Part shown: piece after piece, positions 18,956 to 27,004 of the stretch | Position numbering within the stretch: the first letter of the stretch is position 1 | How the letters are laid out: each line of letters opens with the position of its first letter | Assembly (NCBI RefSeq): GCF_002222595.2 | Contig: NZ_CP022413.2 | Location: 1,504,001-1,568,000 of the forward strand | Direction: 5' to 3' | Origin: Blautia hansenii DSM 20583 | Lineage (GTDB): Bacteria; Bacillota; Clostridia; Lachnospirales; Lachnospiraceae | Length of the DNA stretch: 64,000 bases | Notes under the pieces: generated by a model | What the model was told of the DNA's origin: nothing | What the model saw: the letters and a program-made list of their open reading frames with translations, nothing else | Database searches by the model: none | Position numbers and translations under genes: made by a program

Positions 18956-19782
18956 TTACCATTTATACCTTCTGCAAGGAAAATGTAATTCACGCAATCC
19001 AGCCTCCCTACAAATAGAAGATAAGATTTTCAATATTTCTTCTCTTGTAAGATTAAACCACTCACCGAGTTCTCTATCTGAAAAACAATAAAAAACATCC
19101 TGTCCTGAACCATATTTTGTATATGTATGCTCTGCTTCAGCCACCTTTAATCGTCTACGGATATCATTAAGCATATCTGCAATTGTATCGAGTTTTTTAC
19201 GCCATATTGGATTTTGAATCGCCGATTTTCCTTCCGCTTGTTTTAGTTTCTCACCATCTCTGGTACGCATAACCCCTGTATTCAATGCGATAAGAGTATC
19301 TTCGATGGCTTTATCAAAATCCTCCATTCGACCTTCCTGATAAATGTCATCTTGAAAAGCTGGACGATCAAAACATTGAACAAAGAATTTGATAATCGCT
19401 TTATCCTCTTCCATAGATTGTATTGGCGAAATCTTTTCAATCTCTGAAAGTGCTGATAATTCTGCAGCCTTTTTCCACTCTAAAAGAACTGCTTTTGAAT
19501 AACGAGTGGTATCTGTATCTATTAACTTTGAGCAAGACTGGCATAGCCATATTCCATTCTCAGAAGACTTTCGTTCTTCTGGTGTCATACTTTCATCATA
19601 TCTTGGACCACCCTTTGCTGCGGCACAAATATGGCAGCTACACCAATATTTGTAATTTTATCTGGATCAGTATTTGCAGCACAAGTTAGTTTTTGACATT
19701 TCGGATTGCTACATCTTCTGCCTACTCGATTTGCAAGCAACTCCTTCGTAGCCAAGGAAAAATCATCTCTATTGTTTGCCAT
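18956..19782 (-). pseudogene. HNH-type nuclease, frameshifted
   Basis: Two adjoining frames make one protein. The first (19782-19585) starts MANNRDDFSLATKELLANRV and contains RRCSNPKCQKLTC. The second (19588-18956) continues with MTPEERKSSENGIWLCQSCS. Restoring one C in GCCATATTTG (about 19640) gives GVAAHICAAAKGGPRYDESM, the expected zinc-Cys/HNH core, so the shift removes the His of the AAHI motif. The intact protein would be about 275 residues with CxxC zinc knuckles. Such stand-alone HNH proteins are often defence effectors; the C-terminal half is unassigned. A sequencing error is possible. Confidence 0.75.
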
Positions 19783-19831
19783 CTTGCATACCTCATTTCA
19801 TTTTTTGAATAAAATTTAATAACCTAAATAT

Positions 19832-20773
19832 CTATTTCATAGTAATTCCCATTCGTTTCAATTCTTGAGCCATCTGATAACGATGTGTTATACAGTCTTT
19901 GTCAAGATTATTTTCATATATAATCCAATCATTTATCGACTCTAATGCGTAATCCACAGCTTCCTGATTTAACACAACACCAGACACTTTTAAAAAGTTT
20001 ACTCTAATTACAAGTTCAAGTACATATACAAAATACCAATTTGCATAATCTGTAATTTTATCTTCGGAGTCATGAATTAACGCAGCCAAACTATTTTTTG
20101 AATATATATAATGATAAAATGTATGTCTTTCTTGAGATAATAACCCCTTATATTTTTCTCCATCTATTCCAAGCAAAGAAATTCCTTGTTGTAACTTCTG
20201 ACTATTTACTATTTTCTTAAAAAATATATCATAACTACCTTTTACATTATTTGTCTCTTTATAAGTGTTTATTATGAAACCATCTGCAATATTCAATAAT
20301 AAAGATAGTCTATGATTTACATTTATCTTTCCATAATTTTCTGAATTCAAATAGTAAAAAGCATTCACAACTGATTTTGTCATTTTTTTATCTGAAATGC
20401 CCGTGTTACGAAATTTATCATATTTTTCTAACACTTCTGATGACAGGTCTCTTTGTGCTCTCCCTAATAATTCTGAACAATACCACATTTTGTCTGTTTT
20501 ATAAAATGGTAATGTAATAAGCTCTTTACATTCCATTTTAACCCCATCAATTTCATATGATATTGGTTCATAAAAATATCCATCATAAAGAAACAGCAAT
20601 TCCCAAAGAAGTTGGAATACAATTTTGACATTCTCTTCCCCTTCAAGTTCTAATTTACAGTTATTATCTTTTATTTTTATATTTGCAGTAACTCCTTTAT
20701 ATTCTGTATGAATTTCTTGATCGCTCCAATTACGAATATAATCCTTTACTTTCATGTCTACTTGCCACTTCAT
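19832..20773 (-). CDS. HEPN-motif protein (candidate defence RNase)
   Basis: 313 residues, no signal peptide; start ATG 20773 has GGGAG upstream. The C-terminal half is predicted all-helical and contains RHTFYHY (near residue 220), an Rx4H match to the catalytic motif of HEPN ribonucleases. It is followed by helices like those in ApeA-type HEPN proteins (DYANWYFVYVLELVIRVNFL). The N-terminal half (about 1-130) is beta-rich (YKGVTANIKIKDNNCKLELE), as in the sensor domain of ApeA-like proteins. It is A+T-rich cargo beside the HNH remnant. The family assignment is inference from motif and layout. Confidence 0.6.
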   Translation of the reverse strand: MKWQVDMKVKDYIRNWSDQEIHTEYKGVTANIKIKDNNCKLELEGEENVKIVFQLLWELLFLYDGYFYEPISYEIDGVKMECKELITLPFYKTDKMWYCSELLGRAQRDLSSEVLEKYDKFRNTGISDKKMTKSVVNAFYYLNSENYGKINVNHRLSLLLNIADGFIINTYKETNNVKGSYDIFFKKIVNSQKLQQGISLLGIDGEKYKGLLSQERHTFYHYIYSKNSLAALIHDSEDKITDYANWYFVYVLELVIRVNFLKVSGVVLNQEAVDYALESINDWIIYENNLDKDCITHRYQMAQELKRMGITMK

Positions 20774-20870
20774 AAATTCTCCCTAATAATTTTTATTTAG
20801 TTCTCACTTTTACAAATTCATATTTCTCACTTTATTTATAATTATACATCACCCAACATCATTGTAAAGA

Positions 20871-20900
20871 AAAAAGCAAGCCGTTTTCAGACTTGCTTTT
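20871..20900 (-). terminator. Terminator of the recombinase operon
   Basis: On the minus strand, AAAAGCAAG and CTTGCTTTT flank an 11-nt loop and run into a T tract, 44 bp past the last recombinase stop. Confidence 0.8.
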
Positions 20901-20943
20901 CATCATACTTTATTCCCTATCATTTCCCCCTGCTATCCCATAG

Positions 20944-22491
20944 CTATTCTTTTCCATCACTAAAGTTCCAGATAATCTCCATATGCTGTTCATCCCATAC
21001 ATTTATCTTCTTTATAAAAGTATCCACCACCTCTTGATTTAGTTCATTGATCTTACATTCTTTCCAAATGATATGAGCATCCGGCAGTTCTGCATGAAAC
21101 TCTGTCTCCACCTCTGCCAATCGCATCTCCTGCTCTTGGATTTCACTTTTTATAAAATCTTCCTTTTTCTGCAATTCCTCTCTGAACTCTATGTATTCTT
21201 CCCTTTGGATTTCCCGCTTTCCATATCTCTCATAAAGTGTGATCTGTTCTTTTCCCACAGCATCTAAGGCTTGTTGAGATTTTTGCAACTTATCCCTCTT
21301 CACATGATACTTCTCTTTTTGTACTTCCTGATACTGACTCCACACTTCTTCCAATTCCATCTGTCTGCGGATTTCCTTTTGCAAAGCAGCTAAAAGAACC
21401 TGTTCCAAAAAGAATACATTGACTTGGCTCACACAATTCTCATCACCTGTCGTATAACGTTCATTACAATAAAAATAAGGATTTTTTGCTTTACGATAGC
21501 GCAAAGCCTTACCACACTCCCCGCATACAACCTTTCCTATCAGAATATGTGCTTTTTGTGGCTGATAAGGTTTCGATATCCCCCTCGTCTGCTGTACTGC
21601 ATCAAATACTTCCCGTTCGATGATCGGTTCATGATGATTATAAGTAATCTTCCATTCACTTCTTGGCTTTAAGTGATTTTTCCCTCCAACCTTATCCTTC
21701 TTATATTTTCCATATACCATATCTCCTGCATAAAAATGATTTTTCAGTATCGTGCAGATTGTTGTATGCTGCCATGAAAATTCCTTGCCAACTGGCTTCC
21801 GGTGTGTTGCTCCTCTCTCTATCAGATATTCCACAGGTGTTTTTACCTTTTCTTTATGAAACTTCTTTGCAATATCCACAGAAGTATATCCTTCTAATGT
21901 CAGTCGAAAAATTTCCCGGACAACTGCCGCCTCCTCTTCTACAATCTCCACTTGATTTCTGTCCTCTGCTTTTTTGCGATATCCAAAAGGACAGTTCCCG
22001 CTGCAGTAAATCCCCCGTTCTTTTTTAGAATGTAGGGAAGAAGTTACCTTTACCGATAAATCCTTAGAATAGAGATCATTGACCAGCGTTTTAAATGCCA
22101 GATTCATCCCAATCGTTTTTTTAGTGACAGCTTCACTATCATAATGGTCATTCACAGAGATAAAACGGATTCCTAAAAATGGAAAAATCTGCTCTACATA
22201 GAAACCTGTTTCTACATAGTCTCTGGCAAAACGTGAAAAATCTTTTACGATAATACAATCTACTTTTTTCTGCCGGGCAGCGGCTAATAATTCCTGCATT
22301 GCAGGTCTGTCCATACTGGTTCCGCTGTAACCATCATCCACAAATTCTAAAATCTCATAATTTTCAAAATTTCGCTCAATATATCCTCTTAACAACAAAC
22401 GCTGATAAGAAATACTGTTACTCTCCTGTGCATTCCAGTCATCTTCCTTGGACAATCGCAGATACATTGCTATCTTCAGTCTATTTTTCAT
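20944..22491 (-). CDS. Large serine recombinase 3 (Tn4451 TnpX-like)
   Basis: 515 residues. The N-terminal resolvase domain starts KIAMYLRLSKEDD with the nucleophile Ser region ESNSISYQRLL and the active-site segment IIVKDFSRFARDYVETG. Then come a recombinase domain (about 170-280), a zinc-ribbon pair (CGECGKALRYRK ... YFYCNERY) and a coiled-coil C-terminus. It is the last of three tandem recombinase genes and overlaps the previous one by 11 bp. Large serine recombinases integrate and excise elements at short att sites with a 2-bp crossover. Which of the three is the main integrase is unknown. Confidence 0.92.
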   Translation of the reverse strand: MKNRLKIAMYLRLSKEDDWNAQESNSISYQRLLLRGYIERNFENYEILEFVDDGYSGTSMDRPAMQELLAAARQKKVDCIIVKDFSRFARDYVETGFYVEQIFPFLGIRFISVNDHYDSEAVTKKTIGMNLAFKTLVNDLYSKDLSVKVTSSLHSKKERGIYCSGNCPFGYRKKAEDRNQVEIVEEEAAVVREIFRLTLEGYTSVDIAKKFHKEKVKTPVEYLIERGATHRKPVGKEFSWQHTTICTILKNHFYAGDMVYGKYKKDKVGGKNHLKPRSEWKITYNHHEPIIEREVFDAVQQTRGISKPYQPQKAHILIGKVVCGECGKALRYRKAKNPYFYCNERYTTGDENCVSQVNVFFLEQVLLAALQKEIRRQMELEEVWSQYQEVQKEKYHVKRDKLQKSQQALDAVGKEQITLYERYGKREIQREEYIEFREELQKKEDFIKSEIQEQEMRLAEVETEFHAELPDAHIIWKECKINELNQEVVDTFIKKINVWDEQHMEIIWNFSDGKE

Positions 22492-24133
22492 CGTCAGTTC
22501 CTCCCATCACCTTCGCAAACTCATCATTCCACTTCCAAATGATTTCTACCCGTTTTCCACGATACACATAAATTTTCTCTATCAGGTTTTGCACCAATTC
22601 CGCATTTAGTTCGGCACAGCTTTTGTATTTCAAAATAGTACGGAGAAATTGATTCTGCTTATCTACCATTCTGTCAATGGAAGAATACTCTGTATGTAAA
22701 TCACGTAATGCCTGCCGATCCTGTTCCTTTTTTTCTTCCAGTTTCTTCTTTGTTTCCAGAAATTGTGCCTGTGAAATGCTCCCGTTTCGATACTCCAGAT
22801 AATAGGAACTGATCTTCCTGTCAGCACCATCCACCGATTTTTGCAGTTCATCCTGTGCTTTCTGTATCTGTTCTTTTCGTTTTTCTCCTGCCTCTTTATT
22901 AAATTCCATCAGTTTTTTCATCTGTGTACTGCTTAAAAGAAACTCTTTTTTCAGCAGATGAAGGATCACTTTCTGAATCTGAAGAAATGTAATCTGTTCG
23001 TTTTCACATTTTTCTTCATCAATCCGTTTGCTATTCGGACAGCTATAAAATACAAATGTTTTTACTTCTTTATAAGAAGCCTTTCTCTCCGTCACCATAC
23101 GGCTTAACTTATGCCCGCACTCACCGCAATACAAAACCCCACGGAAAATATCTTCCATCGTATCCTTTCTAAGTGGTCTGCGGTTTTGTATTTTAATATT
23201 TCCTTCTATCCTTTCCCATACCCGATAAAATACTTCTTCCGAAACCAAAGGTTCATGTGTGTGTTCCGCTGTAATCTGTTCTTTCATGTGCTTTCCGGAT
23301 TGCACAAGATTCCCTATGTAGGCATCGTTGGTTAATAGAAACCGGATAGATTCTCTTTCCCACTGTCTTAACTGCTGCCCCTCCTGCTGATAAACCGTTT
23401 TGTATTTTTTATAATCACTTGGGCGATGAATCTTTTGTCTATACAGCCATTTTACAAGAGATACAAATGTCTCCCCAGAAGCATACCGGTTAAAGATCTC
23501 CCTGACAATCTCACTGGTCACAGGTTCCGACACTAAAGTCCGTTTTCCGTCTATCTTTTCGATTTGAAAACCATACGGCGGAATACTCCCCAGATATTCT
23601 CCCTGTTTCATCTTTGCCTGTTTACTTGCTGTGACCTTTTCTGCAATGTCCCTTGCATACAGTTCATTGGCAATATTTTTCAAATGCATGGAAAGCGCTT
23701 CGTTGCAGTCCGCCTGTTTGATGCTGTCATACTGATCTGTAATGGCAATAAAACGAACACCTAAAAATGGAAAAATCTTCTCTACAAAATTTCCTGTCTC
23801 AATATAATTTCTTCCAAACCGGGAAAAATCTTTTACAATGATACAGTTTATCAATCCATCTCTCACATCTTGCATCAACCGTTCAAAATCACTCCGCTGA
23901 AAATTTGTCCCGGTAGCTCCCAAATCTGAATAGCAATCATACAGTGTAATCTCTGTATGGGATTTCAAATATTCTTTTGCCATCTCAATCTGCGTTTCAA
24001 TGGAGATTTCTTTCCCGTCATGATTATCCACAGATAATCTTGCATAAATACCTGCCATGTATGTTTTCACCGATACATTTTCTTGCAGTGATTGGCTTTC
24101 TAACCGAACCTTACGTTTGGATGTTCTTGCCAT
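22481..24133 (-). CDS. Large serine recombinase 2
   Basis: 550 residues. Resolvase domain: YMAGIYARLSVDNHDGKEIS, with Ser in EISIETQIEMA, and IIVKDFSRFGRNYIETG. A recombinase domain and a zinc ribbon (CGECGHKLSRMV) follow, then a long coiled coil rich in Lys/Glu/Gln (about 390-480). Its start abuts the stop of recombinase 1 with no gap, so the three genes form one translationally linked unit. All visible catalytic motifs are intact. Confidence 0.92.
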   Translation of the reverse strand: MARTSKRKVRLESQSLQENVSVKTYMAGIYARLSVDNHDGKEISIETQIEMAKEYLKSHTEITLYDCYSDLGATGTNFQRSDFERLMQDVRDGLINCIIVKDFSRFGRNYIETGNFVEKIFPFLGVRFIAITDQYDSIKQADCNEALSMHLKNIANELYARDIAEKVTASKQAKMKQGEYLGSIPPYGFQIEKIDGKRTLVSEPVTSEIVREIFNRYASGETFVSLVKWLYRQKIHRPSDYKKYKTVYQQEGQQLRQWERESIRFLLTNDAYIGNLVQSGKHMKEQITAEHTHEPLVSEEVFYRVWERIEGNIKIQNRRPLRKDTMEDIFRGVLYCGECGHKLSRMVTERKASYKEVKTFVFYSCPNSKRIDEEKCENEQITFLQIQKVILHLLKKEFLLSSTQMKKLMEFNKEAGEKRKEQIQKAQDELQKSVDGADRKISSYYLEYRNGSISQAQFLETKKKLEEKKEQDRQALRDLHTEYSSIDRMVDKQNQFLRTILKYKSCAELNAELVQNLIEKIYVYRGKRVEIIWKWNDEFAKVMGGTDDEK

Positions 24134-25792
24134 TTAGATCACCTCCTTCACTACTTCTGATTGTGAAGAAAGAAACTCCGACAACACTAGCATCTTTTCC
24201 ATTTCTTCCTGATAACAAAACTGTACCGATACCTTTTTCTCCTCATATACTTCTATCCTGTCTACAAAGGCTAATAGGGTATCCCTGTCTAATGTGGCAA
24301 TCTGCATCGTTTCTTTCAAGCGTTCCAGCTTCACACCGGACTGCACTCCATTGTAAAACAGTTTCTTTAACATATCCTCCTGTCTTGTCAATGCCTTCTC
24401 TGTTTCTATATACTGCTTTTCATAGATTTTGCTAAAATTCTTAAAGTCTGTCTGTGTGATGATTCCCGTTTTCAAATCTTCATAAAGTCCCGCCCGCAGC
24501 TCCAGATATTTTTCCTGCTCATTCCTTAATCGAGTAATCTCTTTATCAAATCCGACCACATCCTCAAAGTTCATTTCCTTTGTCTGGAGATACTGCATCT
24601 GTCGGTTTACGTCCATCAGAAGTGTAACCTGTGACCGGATAATCTGAAACACAACTCTTTTTAAGTCTGTTTCCGGAATACTATGCCTGCTGCATCCCTC
24701 ACTCCGATTTCTCGTAGAACAGATATAATATATTTTTTCCGTCCCCTTATATCTGTTTATTCGGCGTACCATAGGTTCTTTACAGTCTCCGCAAAACAGA
24801 AGTCCCGAAAACATGTGCGCTTTTTCTTTTCCCTTCCCGGCTCTGGTATCGACTTTTAAAAGCCGCTGTACATTTTGGTAATCCTCTTTGGAAATGATTG
24901 CCTCATGTGTGCCTTCCACCTTAAACCACTCTGACTCCGGCTTTTCTAAAATCTTATCTACCTTATAATTGACTTTCTCCCGTTTTCCCTGTACCATCAT
25001 TCCGGTGTAAATTTCATTGGTTAAAATACGCTTTACCGCCACCGCAGACCATTTTGATACAATTCCGGCTTGAAAACCTGTGGAATAATGCTCTCCGTAA
25101 GATTTCTTATATTCCAATGGAGAGAAAATTCCATTCTCATTCAGTCGGTTTGCAATGGCAAGATTGCTCATACCATCCAGTTTCCATGTGAAAATATTTT
25201 TTACAATCTTTGCCGCATATTCATCTATGACCAGCTTATTTTTATCTTCATGGTCTTTCTGATATCCATAGACTGCAAATGCACCGATAAATTTTCCTTT
25301 CTCCCGTTTTACTCTCTGATGTGATTTTACCTTTTCTGAAATATCCTGACAGTAGGAATCATTCACAAAGTTTTTAACCGGAATCACAAGAGATGTGGTA
25401 CTCTGATCCGCAGTCAAACTATCGTAATGATCTGTGATCGCAATGAAACGCACAGAAAAAGCCGGGAAGGTCTTTTGAATGAACCGCCCGGCTTCAATAT
25501 AATCTCGTCCAAATCTGGATAAATCTTTTACAACGACACAATTTACATTTCCATTTTCAATGTCCGCCATCATTCTTTTAAAATCTGGTCGGTCAAAGTT
25601 GGCTCCCGAATATCCGTCATCAATATAAATATCGAATAACTCCATATCCGGCTGTTCTCTTACAAAGGAACGTGCCAGCTCACGTTGGGATGAAATACTA
25701 TCGCTCTCTCGTTTTGCGCTGCCATCAATATCTTCATCATCTCTCGATAAACGGAGATAAATCGCAGCATGATACATTATTTTTTTCTGCAT
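24134..25792 (-). CDS. Large serine recombinase 1
   Basis: 552 residues, first of three. ATG 25792 has GGAGG 7 bases upstream. Resolvase domain: HAAIYLRLSRDDED, nucleophile region SDSISSQREL, VVVKDLSRFGRDYIEAG. Recombinase domain about 175-300; zinc ribbon CGDCKEPMVRR ... YYICSTRN; coiled coil about 400-490. Triplets of serine recombinases are known in some Firmicute integrative elements, where they may act as a heteromeric machine. Nothing looks broken here. Confidence 0.92.
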   Translation of the reverse strand: MQKKIMYHAAIYLRLSRDDEDIDGSAKRESDSISSQRELARSFVREQPDMELFDIYIDDGYSGANFDRPDFKRMMADIENGNVNCVVVKDLSRFGRDYIEAGRFIQKTFPAFSVRFIAITDHYDSLTADQSTTSLVIPVKNFVNDSYCQDISEKVKSHQRVKREKGKFIGAFAVYGYQKDHEDKNKLVIDEYAAKIVKNIFTWKLDGMSNLAIANRLNENGIFSPLEYKKSYGEHYSTGFQAGIVSKWSAVAVKRILTNEIYTGMMVQGKREKVNYKVDKILEKPESEWFKVEGTHEAIISKEDYQNVQRLLKVDTRAGKGKEKAHMFSGLLFCGDCKEPMVRRINRYKGTEKIYYICSTRNRSEGCSRHSIPETDLKRVVFQIIRSQVTLLMDVNRQMQYLQTKEMNFEDVVGFDKEITRLRNEQEKYLELRAGLYEDLKTGIITQTDFKNFSKIYEKQYIETEKALTRQEDMLKKLFYNGVQSGVKLERLKETMQIATLDRDTLLAFVDRIEVYEEKKVSVQFCYQEEMEKMLVLSEFLSSQSEVVKEVI

Positions 25793-25965
25793 TCTGCTTC
25801 CTCCTGATTTTTACTATTTTTTATTTCAGTCAGTTGAACCTGTCCTACGAGGTTACTTCTTATAGTAATTTTCAGGATTTCGCTGTTTTGTCCTGCATCT
25901 AAGTTACCATAACATCCTGCTACTGTAAAGAGTCTGTTGAAATTTTTAGTATTTTGTTTCTGCAA
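25777..25965 (-). CDS. Possible small protein upstream of recombinase 1
   Basis: 62 codons filling the gap between the DUF6870-like gene and recombinase 1, overlapping the former by 20 bp and the latter by 16 bp. The product is basic and polar with no family I recognise. No ribosome-binding site is visible, so it would depend on coupling. It could be spurious. Confidence 0.3.
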   Translation of the reverse strand: MQKQNTKNFNRLFTVAGCYGNLDAGQNSEILKITIRSNLVGQVQLTEIKNSKNQEEAECRKK

Positions 25966-26215
25966 TTTTTGAAATATACTGTTTCATCCGATCATTCAAT
26001 GTCTCTTCACAGTCGGAATACCCAATCTTCACAACATACTCCCCCACCCGGACAAGATAGGGATTATGTACCTGCTCTACATACTCTTTCACTCGTTTTT
26101 GTACTGACTGTTTCGTATCAATCTCAATTTCACTAATATCCACAAGCTCATCTGGATTTACTTCTTTTATATTTACACGCTTCAATTCCTGCAAAGTTTT
26201 CCCATCCAAAAGCAT
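25946..26215 (-). CDS. DUF6870-like small protein of mobile elements
   Basis: 89 residues: LLDGKTLQELKRVNIKEVNP at the start and NPYLVRVGEYVVKIGYSD near the end. The layout (short helical start, VDI repeat, then a beta-hairpin NPY...VVKIxxSD) matches a family usually found beside recombinases of Lachnospiraceae integrative elements. Function is unknown; an accessory to the recombinases is plausible. AGGAAGGGGG precedes the ATG and a promoter lies about 50 bp upstream. The DUF number is from memory. Confidence 0.6.
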   Translation of the reverse strand: MLLDGKTLQELKRVNIKEVNPDELVDISEIEIDTKQSVQKRVKEYVEQVHNPYLVRVGEYVVKIGYSDCEETLNDRMKQYISKIAETKY

Positions 26216-26260
26216 AACCCCCTTCCTATTTGAGATTCTATGCGTCCAGAAACTTGTCTC

Positions 26261-26288
26261 ATTCTAAAAACCGTTCTTCTTTTGTCAA
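26261..26288 (-). promoter_or_regulatory. Promoter of the recombinase operon
   Basis: On the minus strand, TTGACA (26288-26283) and TAGAAT (26266-26261) with a 16-bp spacer, upstream of the DUF6870-like gene and the three recombinases. Confidence 0.7.
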
Positions 26289-26299
26289 GGTTCATCCTT

Positions 26300-26600
26300 A
26301 CATAAACCCAATCCCGGCACATGAAAAAAACAAGCATCGAAAAGATTTTCTTTTTTCTGCTTGTTTCTTAACCTCCCCCAAACAGGGTTATTGAAGGGGA
26401 AAAACATTTCAGAGCAAGATTCGCCTATGTCCGACAATAACCCGTTTCCGGGTTTTTGCAGACTTGGCATTTCTTGATGGGGATTTCGCTCCCCATTCCC
26501 TCGATATAAAATCTGCACTTAAAACTTGCAGGTTGGCTCTCACAAAAAGTTGTGTTCGCAGCGCAATACCGAGGTATTGACGATGTGCATACGCACGAAG
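26300..26600. other. Candidate origin of transfer (oriT), dyad-rich
   Basis: This noncoding stretch between the divergent recombinase and mobC transcripts is packed with perfect inverted repeats. They are GGGTTATTG (26385-26393) with CAATAACCC (26435-26443), AACCCG/CGGGTT (26439-26454), ATGGGGA/TCCCCAT (26477-26496) and CAATACC-GA-GGTATTG (26564-26579). oriT sites of MobC/MOBP systems typically lie just upstream of mobC and contain such dyads next to the nick site. Position and structure support the call; the nick site is not identified. Confidence 0.5.
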
Positions 26601-26617
26601 AAGAAAGGAGGCTTCCT

Positions 26618-27004
26618 ATGGCAAGACCGAAAAAAACAATCTCCCGTCCGTATCGTATCACAGTCCGTTTTACAGATATGGAATATGGGTTAATAACAGA
26701 TGCGGCTGAAGAAACTGGAGTTACCTTATCCGAATACATCCGCAAAATGGTGTTGGAAGGAAAAATAGCGATTCGCTATGAAGTAGTTGCTGATATCCCT
26801 GAATTACAAAAACTGACCGCTGAGTTTGGAAAAATCGGAAGTAACTTAAACCAGATTGCCCGCTATTTTCATACAGGCGGCGTCCGATCTAAAACCATGC
26901 AGGATGAAATTCAATCCTGTATCTCTGAACTTTGGAATTTAAGAAAAGACGTGACAAGAATGGCAGGTGACTTTCATGGCAGTGTTGAAACATATCGTAA
27001 GTAA
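26618..27004 (+). CDS. mobC: MobC-family relaxosome accessory protein
   Basis: 128 residues from ATG 26618 (MARPKKTISRPYRITVRFTD), chosen because AAAGGAGG lies just upstream. It is a ribbon-helix-helix-like N-terminus (about 8-45, with VTLSEYIRKMV) followed by the MobC signature LTAEFGKIGSNLNQIARYFH. MobC binds oriT and helps the relaxase open DNA at the nick. It overlaps the relaxase start by 29 bp. Confidence 0.88.
   Translation: MARPKKTISRPYRITVRFTDMEYGLITDAAEETGVTLSEYIRKMVLEGKIAIRYEVVADIPELQKLTAEFGKIGSNLNQIARYFHTGGVRSKTMQDEIQSCISELWNLRKDVTRMAGDFHGSVETYRK

Noticed and set aside
26285..26745. Minus-strand ORFs across the mobC 5' region
   Set aside because: They run antisense to mobC and through the dyads of the oriT-like region, with no start signals.
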